Program-made: the position numbers and the translations under genes | NCBI GenBank assembly: GCA_051294375.1 | Contig: CM119263.1 | Location: 11,509,130-11,573,129, forward strand | Direction of reading: 5' to 3' | Origin: Paraspadella gotoi | Taxonomy: Eukaryota; Chaetognatha | Length of the DNA stretch: 64,000 nt | The notes under the pieces: generated by a model | Told to the model about the DNA's origin: nothing | Database searches by the model: none | The model's input: only the letters and a program-made list of their open reading frames with translations | Shown here: in pieces, positions 14,197 to 26,125 of the stretch | How the letters are laid out: the number at the start of each line of letters is the position of its first letter | How positions within the stretch are numbered: position 1 is the first letter of the stretch

Positions 14197-14285
14197 CTCC
14201 TCAGTTTTTTGGTCCTTCTGCTCCTCCTCGCTTTTTTCCTCCTCCTACTTCTTCGCCGTGCTGGACTTCCTCCTTTCTTTGGGGG
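14197..14285 (-). repeat. Inverted repeat arm (partner 12862-12960)
   Basis: Reverse-complement copy lying between a 25-N gap and a 235-N gap. Confidence 0.85.
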
Positions 14286-14520
14286 NNNNNNNNNNNNNNN
14301 NNNNNNNNNNNNNNNNNNNNNNNNNNNNNNNNNNNNNNNNNNNNNNNNNNNNNNNNNNNNNNNNNNNNNNNNNNNNNNNNNNNNNNNNNNNNNNNNNNNN
14401 NNNNNNNNNNNNNNNNNNNNNNNNNNNNNNNNNNNNNNNNNNNNNNNNNNNNNNNNNNNNNNNNNNNNNNNNNNNNNNNNNNNNNNNNNNNNNNNNNNNN
14501 NNNNNNNNNNNNNNNNNNNN
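14286..14520. other. Assembly gap, 235 N
   Basis: Unsequenced. Confidence 0.99.
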
Positions 14521-14742
14521 AAGGCATTATGAAGCGTAAAGAAATCGAGTAAAAATATCGTTCATTTATATATCTCGTATTAAAATAAAATATTAAAATC
14601 CAATGTTTAAAAGTTTACAATTTTACATTGGGCCAAAATTAATTCCATTGAATATGATTAACGGGTAAGTTTCTCAACATGGGCTTTACAAATATTTCAG
14701 CCAATGTCAAAATTTTTTCAACGGCTTGAACGTCAATTAATA

Positions 14743-14817
14743 AATTTTGTCTATGGCATGGGCGCCAATTTAAGAGCGCCGCGCCGGTGAATTTTAACCC
14801 GGCGTCAAATTTCGGGA
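14743..14817 (+). repeat. Direct repeat copy 1 across a gap
   Basis: Contains AGCGCCGCGCCGGTGA and a CCCGGCGTCAAATTTCGGGA-like end. It is repeated with indels at about 14943-15013, on the other side of a 25-N gap. Confidence 0.8.
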
Positions 14818-14842
14818 NNNNNNNNNNNNNNNNNNNNNNNNN
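14818..14842. other. Assembly gap, 25 N
   Basis: Flanked by the same ~70-bp sequence on both sides. Confidence 0.99.
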
Positions 14843-14942
14843 ATGGTGGGGATCTGTACAACTGGAGATCAACATTATCCAAAGTTTAGTGTAATAACTA
14901 AACGGTAGTTGCACTATAAGTGTAAATATTTGGTCATATGGC

Positions 14943-15013
14943 GAACATCGAGCGCCAAATTAAGTAAGCGCCGCGCCGGGTGATATTTCACCCGGCCGTT
15001 CAAATTACGGGAA
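14943..15013 (+). repeat. Direct repeat copy 2 across a gap
   Basis: Second copy of the segment at 14743-14817, with small insertions. Confidence 0.8.
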
Positions 15014-15099
15014 GCCAGCGGTTTTAAAATGCCACGAGTAGAAGCGAACGGACGGCCAAGAGTGAAAAAGAATTTGTAGGATGTGAGTGGTTTGAGTAT

Positions 15100-15101
<2 letters not shown>

Positions 15102-15131
<30 letters not shown>

Positions 15132-15132
15132 C

Positions 15133-15163
<31 letters not shown>

Positions 15164-15188
15164 AGAGAGAGAGGGAGAAGAGAGAGAG
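15102..15188. repeat. (GA)n microsatellite
   Basis: GA array with AGAAG interruptions. Confidence 0.95.
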
Positions 15189-15510
15189 AAATACCCGTAA
15201 ATTTTCCGCCGTAAATTCGACTCCAAATTAACAAAAATTCATTAAAAGGAAAAAAAAACTTTGGGGTGAAAACTAAAACAAGAAATTTAAAACGAAGGAA
15301 AAAAAATAAATTGGGAAAAAAGTTAGATGAGTCGAAAATTTTACGACGAAATTTTTCGTGAAAGAGAAATTTTTTTAGCGAATCGCTAAATGAGTAAAAT
15401 TAGTTGTCGCATCGTCGATATGAAAATGAGGCAGAAAGGGAAGATGGAAAAAGTAAATAAATCCTTTTTCGTCACTCGCTCTTTTTTCCTATTTTTTTTT
15501 TAAATTTTTG

Positions 15511-15602
<92 letters not shown>
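15511..15602. repeat. (TTTC)n microsatellite
   Basis: About 23 tandem TTTC units, followed by degenerate TTTC/TTTA copies to about 15655. Confidence 0.97.
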
Positions 15603-15655
15603 TATTTTTCTTGCTTTCTTTATTTTTCCTTCTTTATTTCTATCTTTCTTTCTTT

Positions 15656-16549
15656 GATTCATTTCTACAGTTTTGTCGTTTAATCTCTCTATTTTGCCAA
15701 TTCAATAAGTAGGAAATGATAAATATAATTATACATTTATAGAGCGGGTCAGTAGGAGCTGTGGTTAGACATAGAGGCTTTAAAATTTCCTGCGACGATT
15801 AAAAAGGTTTAGGGTGGAATCGAATAAAGGATTCTTGTTTGTGCCCGACCACGTAATGATGGCGACGAGGGCCGACCCAAAAAAAAAATCGTTTCCTCGA
15901 ATTCGAAAAACCGAAAACAAAAACAAAAGAAAAGACGCAAATGAATCATCGGGGAATTTTTATTTTCCTTCCTTTTCTTTCCCTAAATTTTTCTTTTCTT
16001 TCCTATTTTTTTTTCTTCTTTTTTTTTTTTCAAGGAACGCTAATTCCAAAATATTAACGCAGCGCCGCTCGACGCAGAGGCGGCGACGGCAAAAATTAAA
16101 ACAAAAAATCCTGATTTCAGAAAAAAAAAAGGAGAAGGAAAGAAACAAAGGAACATCGCGCATCAAAAAGGGATTCGAGTCGTCTTTTTTTTATATGAAG
16201 AAGAAAAAAGAAGGGTTTTTTTTCTCTCCTTTTTTTGACGTTAACTCGGCGGGTTTAGTAAACGCGGCGACCACCAGAGGCGTTTGAGTTGGGCGGAACC
16301 ACCTGCATCAGCAAAATCGAAACCACGCGACGTGATATAGAAAATAAAAAGGACAAAGAATCCGGAAAATTTATAAATGAGTAACGGAAAAAAACGAAAT
16401 TATGGCATAAAGGAAATGTATGTTTTGAGAAGTTCTAGTTTACTCAGCTCCGAACTTTTCTATAAACCATTCGCGGCTCAACTTTCTAAGAAGCTTCAGC
16501 GTAGATTTTATTATTTTTCTTTGACAGTTTAAAAATCTTCTGGTTCCGT
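15656..16549. other. AT-rich stretch, no gene seen
   Basis: An open frame at 15814-16287 is lysine-, phenylalanine- and serine-rich and made largely of A and T homopolymers. I do not accept it as a gene. Confidence 0.5.
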
Positions 16550-16587
16550 CTCTCTCTCTCTGTCTCTCTCTCTCTGCTCTCTCTCTT

Positions 16588-16627
<40 letters not shown>
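16550..16627. repeat. (CT)n microsatellite, interrupted
   Basis: CT array with G and TT interruptions. Confidence 0.94.
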
Positions 16628-17093
16628 GAAAAGAGCCTCTCGAGCCTGGAATCTGGCCCTCGTCCCGACAAGAGATGAAGAGAGATATAAGCGCGCAGTA
16701 ATTATCCTTACCACTCTGGAATAGCTTTTGCTTTCAGACCACTCTTTCTCTATCACCGTGTCTCATGTCCATCTGTTATTATCCCTCTGTCCAGCCTTCT
16801 CTCATTTTTTTCTTGAGCCGGTAAGATATCCCGTCAAAGAAAAAACTTAAATTCCTAGTAGCAACCATTAAAGAAACAACCATCGTCAAAAGCCTCATAA
16901 CACCCAGACATCCGGTGTCCACCCAGATCCCTTCTCCTTCGCTCCCCGTCCCCCGCGAGGAGACCCCCCGCGGCCGCGTCAATGAATGTTTTTAACTTTT
17001 CGTTGTTTTTGTTTTTTGTTTTGGAAAAGAGACAGAATTATCCCTGCGTTCGCCGCCAAAAATAAATATCGGCCTCGACGGTAGTCCGGGACC

Positions 17094-17222
17094 TCTCTCT
17101 CTCTCTCTCTCTCATCTCCATCTCTCTCTCTTTTCTCTCTCTCTCTCTCTCTTCTCTCTCATCTCCTCTCTCTCTCTCTCTCCTCATCATCTCCTCTGTG
17201 CGTCTTCTCTCTCTCTCTCCCT
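17094..17222. repeat. CT-rich compound microsatellite
   Basis: Several CT blocks separated by CATCTC and TTTTC words. Confidence 0.93.
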
Positions 17223-17440
17223 CCATCTCTCATCTCTCTTTCTTTCATCCGCCCCTCTCTTCCAACCAACGACGTGACGCCGTAGATCTTTTCGCTAGTC
17301 AACGGCGAAACGTTCGCTCAGATCTTATAACCACGCCCATCACTTTCCCCACCTCTCAATATCCCCACACCAGCCACCCCACCCGTTTCAACCCAACGAA
17401 GAAGTCAACTCTTTGATGAAGCGGCGAAGCTTTTTTTTTC

Positions 17441-17487
17441 ACTTCCGGTTCTTCGTCGAGTCACGTGACGTCGCCCACGTGACGTCA
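17441..17487. promoter_or_regulatory. Promoter candidate: ETS + two E-boxes + CRE
   Basis: ACTTCCGG (ETS) lies at 17441-17448, TCACGTGAC at 17461-17469, a second CACGTGAC at 17476-17483, and the latter overlaps a perfect CRE, TGACGTCA, at 17480-17487. Four recognisable motifs in 47 bp is the densest regulatory cluster in the window. A YY1-like GCCGCCATT lies 340 bp away at 17831-17839. No downstream gene could be assigned on either strand. The motif matches are seen directly; promoter activity is inference. Confidence 0.5.
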
Positions 17488-18242
17488 TCAGATGCGAACC
17501 GGAATCGAAAGGTCGCCCTCTGGGAGGAAAAGGCGAGGGGGGAGGGTGAGGGGGGAGAAGGACGGAATGATTGAGAAATTGAAAGACGAATGAAGGATAA
17601 AAAAAAAAGACAATTGGTTCCGTCTCTAGTCCGTCATCCACGTACATTCTCCTCTCTCTGAACAAAATCCTTCCCTGCCCCCTCTGTTCTCTCATCCATA
17701 ATCTTCTCCCACTCCACAAAGTCTCGCTCACTCCACGTCTCGGTTTATGTTTTTCTAGTTTTCCTCCCAAAAAATCTGGCGAAAAGAAAAAAAAAGAATT
17801 GAATTCCCCAAGAAAAGATTCGCGTTTTTCGCCGCCATTGAATCCGTAATTAGCCAAAAAAAAGGGTTTTTCGTGCCAAAGGAGCGCGGAAAAAAAAATA
17901 TAAGCATCATAACGATAAAAAGGCGGTAAACTGAGGGTTTTAGGGGAAAAGAAACTCTTTTTCTTTTTCTTTTTTGTTTTTTCTTATCCTTTCAGTATTT
18001 TTTTTTTATTTTCGGCGTTGAATAGAATATGGAGAGGCGCCGGCGCCGGAAGAGGCGGCGAAGGCGGCGGCGGCAGTGGAGGAGGCGAAGGCGGCGGCGG
18101 CCGCAGCGGCGGCGGAAAAACAAGTTGGCAAAGATGCGCACAAAAAAGTTGCGCGCACAAAAGTTGCGCAGAGGGAGATTTTTGTGCAAAAACAAAAGAC
18201 TATCGACCAAAAAATTCGGCGCGTCTCTATCTCGTTTCTTTA

Positions 18243-18246
<4 letters not shown>

Positions 18247-18313
<67 letters not shown>
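18247..18313. repeat. (CT)n microsatellite
   Basis: Pure CT. It is preceded at 18028-18120 by a GGCGGC-rich run that reads Arg- or Gly-rich in several frames. Confidence 0.97.
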
Positions 18314-18315
<2 letters not shown>

Positions 18316-18524
18316 TCTCGTATCTCTCTTTTATCTCGCTGCCTCCTTTTTTTGGAAAGAGAAAGAGTTTTGGTAATTAAACATTATTGGCCTCTGAAAG
18401 GCTCGGCCGGGAAGAAGAGAGGGGCCTAGGCGACAAGGGGTTGCAATTATAGAAACAGATTTTTCGTCGAAAAAAAAAATAAGAATTTAGGGACACTTAG
18501 AATAAGAAATAATAAATTCAACTA

Positions 18525-18775
18525 GATAGATGGATGAATTAATGAATGAAGGAATGAATGCATGTATGAATTAAAGAATAAGTAAATAAATTATTTAATT
18601 AATGAATTAATAAATGAATAATAGAAAGAATAAATCATTGAATAAATGAAAAAATAAATGAATGAATGAAAAAACAAATGAATGAATGAACGAATAAACA
18701 AATGAATTTAAAAAATAAATTATAAGTAAATAAATATATTAACAAATATATTTATAAATAGAAGGAAAATAAATG
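18525..18775. repeat. Degenerate AATG/AATA tetranucleotide tract
   Basis: About 250 bp of imperfect (AATG)n and (AATA)n units with frequent substitutions. It appears old compared with the pure CT arrays. Confidence 0.85.
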
Positions 18776-18799
18776 AAAGAGAGTTCCTGGATTCAGCCA

Positions 18800-19107
18800 G
18801 TTAATCTAGGCGAGTATGTAAAGCATGGGGTGATTTTTGGTGAGGCCCTTGATGCGTGATGAGGATTTTTTTGGCCGAGGAGTTTCGCAGGAAACAGTTT
18901 GAGATAAGGTCGGGACTCGAAAAAAAGGATTTTTGGGGGAGAGGTTTAGGGAAAGGAGGCAAGAGAGAGAAAGAGGGAGTCTAATGAACATTTCGTCCTT
19001 CCTCATTAAATAAAACCGAGATTAGCAAAAAGTACGGAAGAGGAAACTCAGATAAGAGAAGAAGCTAAAGCCAGAGAGACGAGAGAGGGAGAGAGAGAGA
19101 CGAGAGA

Positions 19108-19138
<31 letters not shown>

Positions 19139-21590
19139 CGATAGCTCCAGAGGGAATTCGATAATAGAGTCAAAAAGAAGAAAATAAAATTCGGTAGATT
19201 CCTCGTTAAAAGAGAGGAGGCCCGAAAACCTATATTTAAAAAAATTATTCATTCCTTGTTGTTTGGAGATTGAATCCAACCTCTTAGAAGCACCAATCTT
19301 CTGAGTGGAATTGAAGGCGTTATGAAAAAGAAAGTAATGTCGACAAATGCTATCATAGTAGTCTAGACACTTGGTTTCAAGTTCTATATGGAATCGAAGC
19401 CATATTTAATCCCAAAAGGTAGAATTTTTCATTATATCTTTTCTTTATTATTTTTAACCAAGATCTTCAGTTCGCATAACCATAAAGACCTTCCTTTTTG
19501 TCACTCGTCCTCTCCTCCCTCATTTGATTCCGTCTCCACACATCCCGACACCATTTTCCCCCTCGATCGTTCCCCCCCCCTGAACCCCTCCTTTTCAGCT
19601 CCTTACAGATATTCGGGGTCGTGACCCTATTTTCCCTCCACCATTCTTAGACTCACGTCTTCGGCGTCGCTTTTAAAAAAGTTTGAAATTTTTAAATCTC
19701 AAGATATCCCCTTTTTTCACGATTTTATTTTTAAATTTTTTTTTTTTCAACGAAAGGGCGGAGTTACATGGCAACTATATATTGTATTAAGAATCATTGA
19801 TGGATACTTGCACTTCGACTTTCAAATTGTTTTCTGCGTAAATTAAATTGTAAAAAAAAATTACGTTTAACCTAAATTAACTCAATTTCTTTTAGTAATT
19901 AACGTCAGGCAGATAGAATTTTGGATTTTTTTTAGATAAATAAACTCTTGATAATAATAATAAAAACAGTAATAGACTATAATGGCGTTTTCTTCAATCT
20001 GGGCCCAGAATTTTAAACCGAATTTCGCATTCTTCCCCAAAAATAGCGAAATAGTTATTACTGTTTAGTTTAGGCTTTCTATGGCTCGTCGCCCAAGGCT
20101 GCGGCCGTTGTTCTTTCGTTTTTGTTGTTGCCAAGACGTAAATTTTGCGCATGAAATGTCTGGACGGCTTATGTACATTATACAGTACAATTAGTCATGC
20201 CGATTTCCTCGTCAGTGTCAACGGGAGAGAGACAAAATCCTTCGTTTTTCAAGTAATGTGATAATCACGGTCTCGAACCAGCTCTCTTTCAACCTCTCCA
20301 CTTCGATCGAACCAACTCGCCCGCGAAGGACGACAGCCGGCTTCGCGTCCGCAGTCGAAACGCGTCGCAAATCGAGAAATCCATATATATATTTATGCGT
20401 CGTCGCAAAGCCAAAGAAATGACGTCGAAAAAGGCGCTGGGAAAAAAAAATGCGCGCGAGTGTTTTAGTATGTTGATGGAATTGATAGAAAAGGTCGACG
20501 GGGGTCATCGCCGCCGAAAGGGGGTTTTGGGCGTGAGAGAAGAAGCCTGGTTGAAGTCGAAGGAAAGTGAACGATTTTGGGTGGAAAATGGGAAGGGGGG
20601 AGGGGGGGTGTCGCTCTTTCGATATTCCAGGAGGAAAGAGAAGAGTCACGAATAGTCGCCTTATGAAAGGAGAATCGAGACGTGATCCGTTAAACCGAAA
20701 CGTAAATTTGATTCCGTTTATCGTTTTTCTTTAGTTTTCCTCTCGAACGACGAGTTTTTTCAAGTTTTTTCTTTCCCGATCGACGTCGCTTCAAGTTCGA
20801 ATGTCTTTTAGAGACTCGCCTGAGATTAGTACTGTTTTCGACGAAAAGTTAGTCATTTGTTTTTGTTGTTTTCGTACTTATTTCTCTTTGGGTCGCTAAG
20901 CTCTCTCTCTCTTTTGTCGTTGACATTTCTATCCTGATTTCGCTAGTTTCGTCATCGGTGTCATTGTTGTCGTGGACGTCTTTTCTATCCTTTTATCTAT
21001 CGTCGTCGTCGTCGTCGTCGTTCGTATTCGGTCTCATCGTCGTTTTCATCGTCGTCGTCGATGTCATCGCTGCCTCCACTTTTCAAGGAAGAAGATGAAA
21101 TTTTATCACGAGGAGGGCGAAGGTTTTACCAGGTTTTCTTATTTTCTTTTTTTCCTTTCAACGTTTTTCTCCGCCTTTTTACTTTTCTCTCTTTCTTTCA
21201 CTTGTCCTTTTCTCCTTCTGCTTTTAAACTTTTCGTTTTCTGAAAGTGAAGTTGAACCTCAACTGTTGATTTTTCCGGGACAAAATTAATTTAAGCCGAC
21301 AATTTCGATTTTGTTAAGTAACTGCATTTGGAGTTACTTATTATCGAATCACAATCTCCTATACAATATTTTTCGATCGAAGTTAATTGAAACAAAATAT
21401 TTCGGCCCTCGAAGCCTCGACAACATTTTGTATTCATTAGGTACCTACTTTTGTCCTTGTTTAAATCCAGGAATTTATCTAAAATTTCCTAAAAAAAAAA
21501 CAAATTTGTAAACAAATTTCACGGTTTCTCAGGTTCAAGGACACAGCTTTTTCAGATATTCGCTTATATTGCATTTTCTTCCTACCGATC
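18800..21590. other. Gene-poor stretch
   Basis: Contains a (GA)n array at 19083-19138 and a short (GTC)7 at 21001-21021. Overlapping open frames at 20218-20649 (minus, 143 codons) and 20395-20655 (plus, 86 codons) occupy a CpG-containing patch. Neither has a recognisable domain or splice context, and I cannot choose between them or exclude chance. Confidence 0.4.
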
Positions 21591-21600
21591 TTTCTTTCTC

Positions 21601-21618
21601 TCTTCTCTCTTTCTTTCT

Positions 21619-21660
<42 letters not shown>
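21601..21660. repeat. (CT)n microsatellite
   Basis: CT array with TTTCT interruptions at its left end. Confidence 0.95.
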
Positions 21661-21663
<3 letters not shown>

Positions 21664-21949
21664 AAACGTCCACTTACTCGGTACTCATCTTCTTTTCCCC
21701 AAATATTTTTTTTTTACTTCCTTTTTCTCTTTTTTCTTATCTTCTCGTCGCTTAGTTTTTTTTTTTTTCTTTTTTTTTACCCACTTTTAACTTTCTTTTT
21801 ATTTTTAAGCGAAACTCACTAGACGAAGTTTTTTCGCTTCCGTGTTTGGGAAATTTCAAAGTGAAAGACTTCGCGAGCGAAAAGTTTTTAAGCCTAAACA
21901 AACTTCGTCGTTCAACGATGAATCTCCTCAGATTTTTGTTTTGGCCTTT

Positions 21950-22257
21950 NNNNNNNNNNNNNNNNNNNNNNNNNNNNNNNNNNNNNNNNNNNNNNNNNNN
22001 NNNNNNNNNNNNNNNNNNNNNNNNNNNNNNNNNNNNNNNNNNNNNNNNNNNNNNNNNNNNNNNNNNNNNNNNNNNNNNNNNNNNNNNNNNNNNNNNNNNN
22101 NNNNNNNNNNNNNNNNNNNNNNNNNNNNNNNNNNNNNNNNNNNNNNNNNNNNNNNNNNNNNNNNNNNNNNNNNNNNNNNNNNNNNNNNNNNNNNNNNNNN
22201 NNNNNNNNNNNNNNNNNNNNNNNNNNNNNNNNNNNNNNNNNNNNNNNNNNNNNNNNN
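21950..22257. other. Assembly gap, 308 N
   Basis: Unsequenced. Confidence 0.99.
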
Positions 22258-22415
22258 AAAACCGAACTTTGTCACTTTCAATTGCGATGGAACCGACATT
22301 CGCCTTCCATTTCGCGCTTCTTCATTTTCTCTTCTTTTCTGCCCCAAATTCAATAGTTTTCGGTCGTCACTGAGGTCCGCCATTTTTCATTTCTCCTGAT
22401 TGTTTTTTGACCTCT

Positions 22416-22421
<6 letters not shown>

Positions 22422-22501
<80 letters not shown>
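22422..22501. repeat. (CT)n microsatellite
   Basis: CT array with a single TTCT interruption. Confidence 0.97.
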
Positions 22502-22504
<3 letters not shown>

Positions 22505-22942
22505 ATTAGTTCACGAAATTGGTATTATTTGAGTTGAGTATAGTTAGTGTAGATTTAATACACTATAACTTTTAACTCATATATATTTAGGAGCCTAACC
22601 CTTTTCTGTTCCATTTTTTTCTTTCTCTCTCCCCCTTTTCTTTCTTCTCCCTGGTATCGTTCTTTTCCATTAAAATAACCATGCCTCTGCTGTTTCACCA
22701 AATTTTAACAACTTTCGGAAAAGCAAATGCGGCAAAAAAAAAAACTTTTCTGCTCTTTCCTTTTTCTCTCCTCCTCTTACTGTTTCTCCTTCTATCTTGC
22801 TCTCACTCCCTGTCTCTCTTCTCTGTCACCAAAAGTGCGACGGGCCGAGGGGAGACCCCGCTCCAAAATAAATGGGTCTTCTTCTTTTACCATCGACGGG
22901 TTTTTGGGCTATGCTTAGTAGGAATGCAATTTATATGGGTAT

Positions 22943-23066
22943 TTTAGAGAAAAGCAAAGTGTTTTAGAATTTGTTACAACGATTTTATTTTAATAGACGG
23001 ACATGTTTCGACTCTTTGAATTCGAGTCGTTGTAATAAATTCTAAAACACTTTGCTTTTCTCTAAA
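22943..23066. mobile_element. Hairpin element with 40-bp terminal inverted repeats
   Basis: The left arm, 22943-22982, starts TTTAGAGAAAAGCAAAG. The right arm, 23027-23066, is its reverse complement at 39 of 40 positions. The 44-bp centre contains a second short inverted repeat, CGACTC...GAGTCG. Total length is 124 bp with no coding capacity. Long near-perfect arms and a tiny centre are typical of foldback or MITE-like DNA elements, but a hairpin RNA precursor or a recombination product is also possible. Near-identity of the arms points to recent origin or gene conversion. Confidence 0.7.
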
Positions 23067-24870
23067 TATTAAACAACAACGAAAAGAAAGGAATATCTCT
23101 TATGGGTAGTTGATATATATTTCGATTTCAGTGTGAAGAGCTAATTTAAACTTAAAGGCATATACTATGATACAATGTATATAATAACGTATTGAAAATT
23201 TATTCTCTGTTCACGAATTTACAAAATACTAATTAAACGATCAGAAGCATATTTATATATATTCTAGTGCGGAGTACATTACAGTATTCCCCGACCTAAT
23301 ACTTAAGGGAGTGGTATTTTCATACAATTGAAACATTCTTTGAAATATTATACCACTTCATTGATAGGGAAGCCAGGTACTCTGGGAGTGAATAAACGAG
23401 ACTGTGAGAGAGTCTTGATTGAAAGCTTGCAGGGACCAGCTATGTCATTATCTTGTAAGAGTGATGGAGGACTTAAACCACCAAAGCTTCTCCAAAATCA
23501 GGGTCAGGATAGTTTATTTATTAAATGAATGGATAATTTTAATATGGGTTGTACCGATTTCATACTACTTTCGTTTTAGAAGATACATTTTGATATCGTA
23601 TTCTTTGACCAATGGATGACTTTTAAATGTTGAATTACCTTTGCTTTTGTATGTTCCTGATCTCAAGGTTTAAAATTTACACAGTTACAATTCTCCATGT
23701 ATAAAGGACTTTTCGTTTTAGCTATGGATCGAAAAATTTAGTAAACAACCAGCATTACGAGATAGCTAATTATAACAAGCTGACTCATTAAAGTAGGAAT
23801 CGTAAAAAACAAGATCAGGTTTATCGATCGAGCATAGGGGAGAAATCAATTTTTCTTCTCCTAAAAGTTAAAAATAGGTTTTTTTAACAGAACTTATGCT
23901 CTATCGATCAAAACTTAATTTCTTTTATTGTCGACAAAATTGAGTACAGTTTTTGATCTCGTAAAAACGGAATGCTTTATGTTTTTGTTTTTTATGTTTT
24001 TGTTTTCTTTCGCGTATAAGTTTGGGCATTTATGATAGATAAATATGATACGTAAATCTCAAAAATCCAAAAAATAAAACTTATAGGTTAAGAAGAAAAT
24101 GGGAGAAATGACCACAAAAAAATGAATACGGGTGAGATGAAAGAGGTAACGAGGTAAAAATGAGGTAGGAAAATATTAAATGAATGAAATAGTAACCGAA
24201 AACAGGAACCGTAATAAATCTTCCTTTATATTCTCGTCTTCGTCGTCGTCGTCTTCTTCTTCTTCAATTCTCCAACCGGAAATGGACGACCTCACCCGAC
24301 TTACCCAGCGTTTTTAAACACGACCTTTCCCACCAGGAAAAGCTACCAACGAATCCTCATCACCGGGCCCGAGAGGTTACGCGGGCCGACCCCGCCGGGG
24401 GCCCGCTAGGGCTCCAGCCTTGACCTCGCTCGGCCCAGGATCAGGCGCTTGCCGTGCCTTCCGCGGCGGCGGCGACCGACCCGCTCGATCCCGAGTCGAC
24501 TCCTCGATCTGGATGCCTAAGTGGTTGTCAAAAGACGAGGAGCGGATGTGGCGGGTCTTGACCCCTGTGAGGCAAGGGCGGGGGGAGCGGGGGTGGGATG
24601 AAAAGAGAAAGGATGAGTGAATGGGGAAGAATATGGCGGCAATGCGTGGAAGGGAAAAAAATCGAAATTAAATCATAAATATAGTAATTGATAGTAATTC
24701 TATAGTAATTTTATAGTAATTTTGAATCGTATTCTAGTTAAATGATGGATATGCTTATGAAGCTTATATAACCTGATATGACGAAATCCCTAATATTCGT
24801 AAAATTAATTCATACTGAACTTTAGCATTTTATTAAATCGCTTTTAGTCTTTGGCCTTCTGCTTTGCACC
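23067..24870. other. AT-rich stretch with one GC-rich patch
   Basis: No supported gene. A GC-rich patch at 24360-24600 has many CpGs and short open frames on both strands. An exact YY1-type word, AATATGGCGGC, lies at 24630-24640. This could be a promoter or first exon, but no splice-supported frame was found. Confidence 0.4.
24630..24640 (+). promoter_or_regulatory. YY1-type motif beside CpG-rich patch
   Basis: AATATGGCGGC fits the YY1 consensus AANATGGCGGC exactly and lies just beside a CpG-rich patch. Function is inferred. Confidence 0.35.
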
Positions 24871-24874
24871 CAGA

Positions 24875-24878
<4 letters not shown>

Positions 24879-24930
<52 letters not shown>
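24879..24930. repeat. (CT)n microsatellite
   Basis: Pure CT array. Confidence 0.97.
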
Positions 24931-24933
<3 letters not shown>

Positions 24934-25198
24934 CTTTCCCTCCCTCCCTCTCTCACGTCCTTGAAATGGGTTCGATGTTAACCTTTGAAGACGCCAAGTA
25001 GAGAGGGAACCCCAAAAACGGAATTTCAAACAAAATGGAAAAAATCTTAAGAGGGTCAATTTTTCGAGGAATTTTTGGGAAAATCGAAAAGCGAGCGACT
25101 CGGAGTGGAGTCTCTGTTTGTTTGAGATTTTTCGGGCGCGAAGCTCGAGAAGGCGGGCGTGAGTTCGGCGGTGCGAGAGGGATAGAAAGAGGGGGGGG

Positions 25199-25795
25199 NN
25201 NNNNNNNNNNNNNNNNNNNNNNNNNNNNNNNNNNNNNNNNNNNNNNNNNNNNNNNNNNNNNNNNNNNNNNNNNNNNNNNNNNNNNNNNNNNNNNNNNNNN
25301 NNNNNNNNNNNNNNNNNNNNNNNNNNNNNNNNNNNNNNNNNNNNNNNNNNNNNNNNNNNNNNNNNNNNNNNNNNNNNNNNNNNNNNNNNNNNNNNNNNNN
25401 NNNNNNNNNNNNNNNNNNNNNNNNNNNNNNNNNNNNNNNNNNNNNNNNNNNNNNNNNNNNNNNNNNNNNNNNNNNNNNNNNNNNNNNNNNNNNNNNNNNN
25501 NNNNNNNNNNNNNNNNNNNNNNNNNNNNNNNNNNNNNNNNNNNNNNNNNNNNNNNNNNNNNNNNNNNNNNNNNNNNNNNNNNNNNNNNNNNNNNNNNNNN
25601 NNNNNNNNNNNNNNNNNNNNNNNNNNNNNNNNNNNNNNNNNNNNNNNNNNNNNNNNNNNNNNNNNNNNNNNNNNNNNNNNNNNNNNNNNNNNNNNNNNNN
25701 NNNNNNNNNNNNNNNNNNNNNNNNNNNNNNNNNNNNNNNNNNNNNNNNNNNNNNNNNNNNNNNNNNNNNNNNNNNNNNNNNNNNNNNNNNNNNNN
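25199..25795. other. Assembly gap, 597 N
   Basis: The largest gap in the window. Confidence 0.99.
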
Positions 25796-25947
25796 TTTTA
25801 TTTTTTTTTTCACTCGAGTCGAGCTTATTTAAAATTTAGCTTTCTCCCTTTTTTGTTTAATTTCTAGTTAAATCGACCTTTTCACTTTTCCACCGAGCGA
25901 TTAATTATTTCTTGCCTGTCTCCTTGCAATATATCCTTGTTTTTTGA

Positions 25948-26125
25948 CCCTTCCTTCCGGTATCCTTACTCAATACGTTTCTCACCTCTCTCTCTCGCGC
26001 GCTCTTAACCCTCTCTCGCTCACCTCTCTCTNNNNNNNNNNTTCCTTCCGGTATCCTTACTCAATACGTTTCTCACCTTTCTCTCTCGCGCGCTCTTAAC
26101 CCTCTCTCGCTCACCTCTATCTCCC
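25948..26125 (+). repeat. 84-bp direct duplication split by a 10-N gap
   Basis: The sequence at 25948-26031 (starting CCTTCCTTCCGGTATCC) is repeated almost exactly at 26042-26125. The only bases between are ten Ns at 26032-26041. Two overlapping contig ends that were joined without being merged explain this better than a real tandem duplication. Confidence 0.9.

Noticed and set aside
15814-16287. 157-codon Lys/Phe-rich frame
   Set aside because: Built from A and T homopolymers, with no splice or domain support.
20218-20655. 143-codon minus and 86-codon plus overlapping frames as genes
   Set aside because: Neither has a recognisable segment or splice context; at least one must be a shadow, and I could not support either.
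24953-25832. Frames of 260-290 codons
   Set aside because: Nearly all residues are unknown because they cross the 597-N gap.
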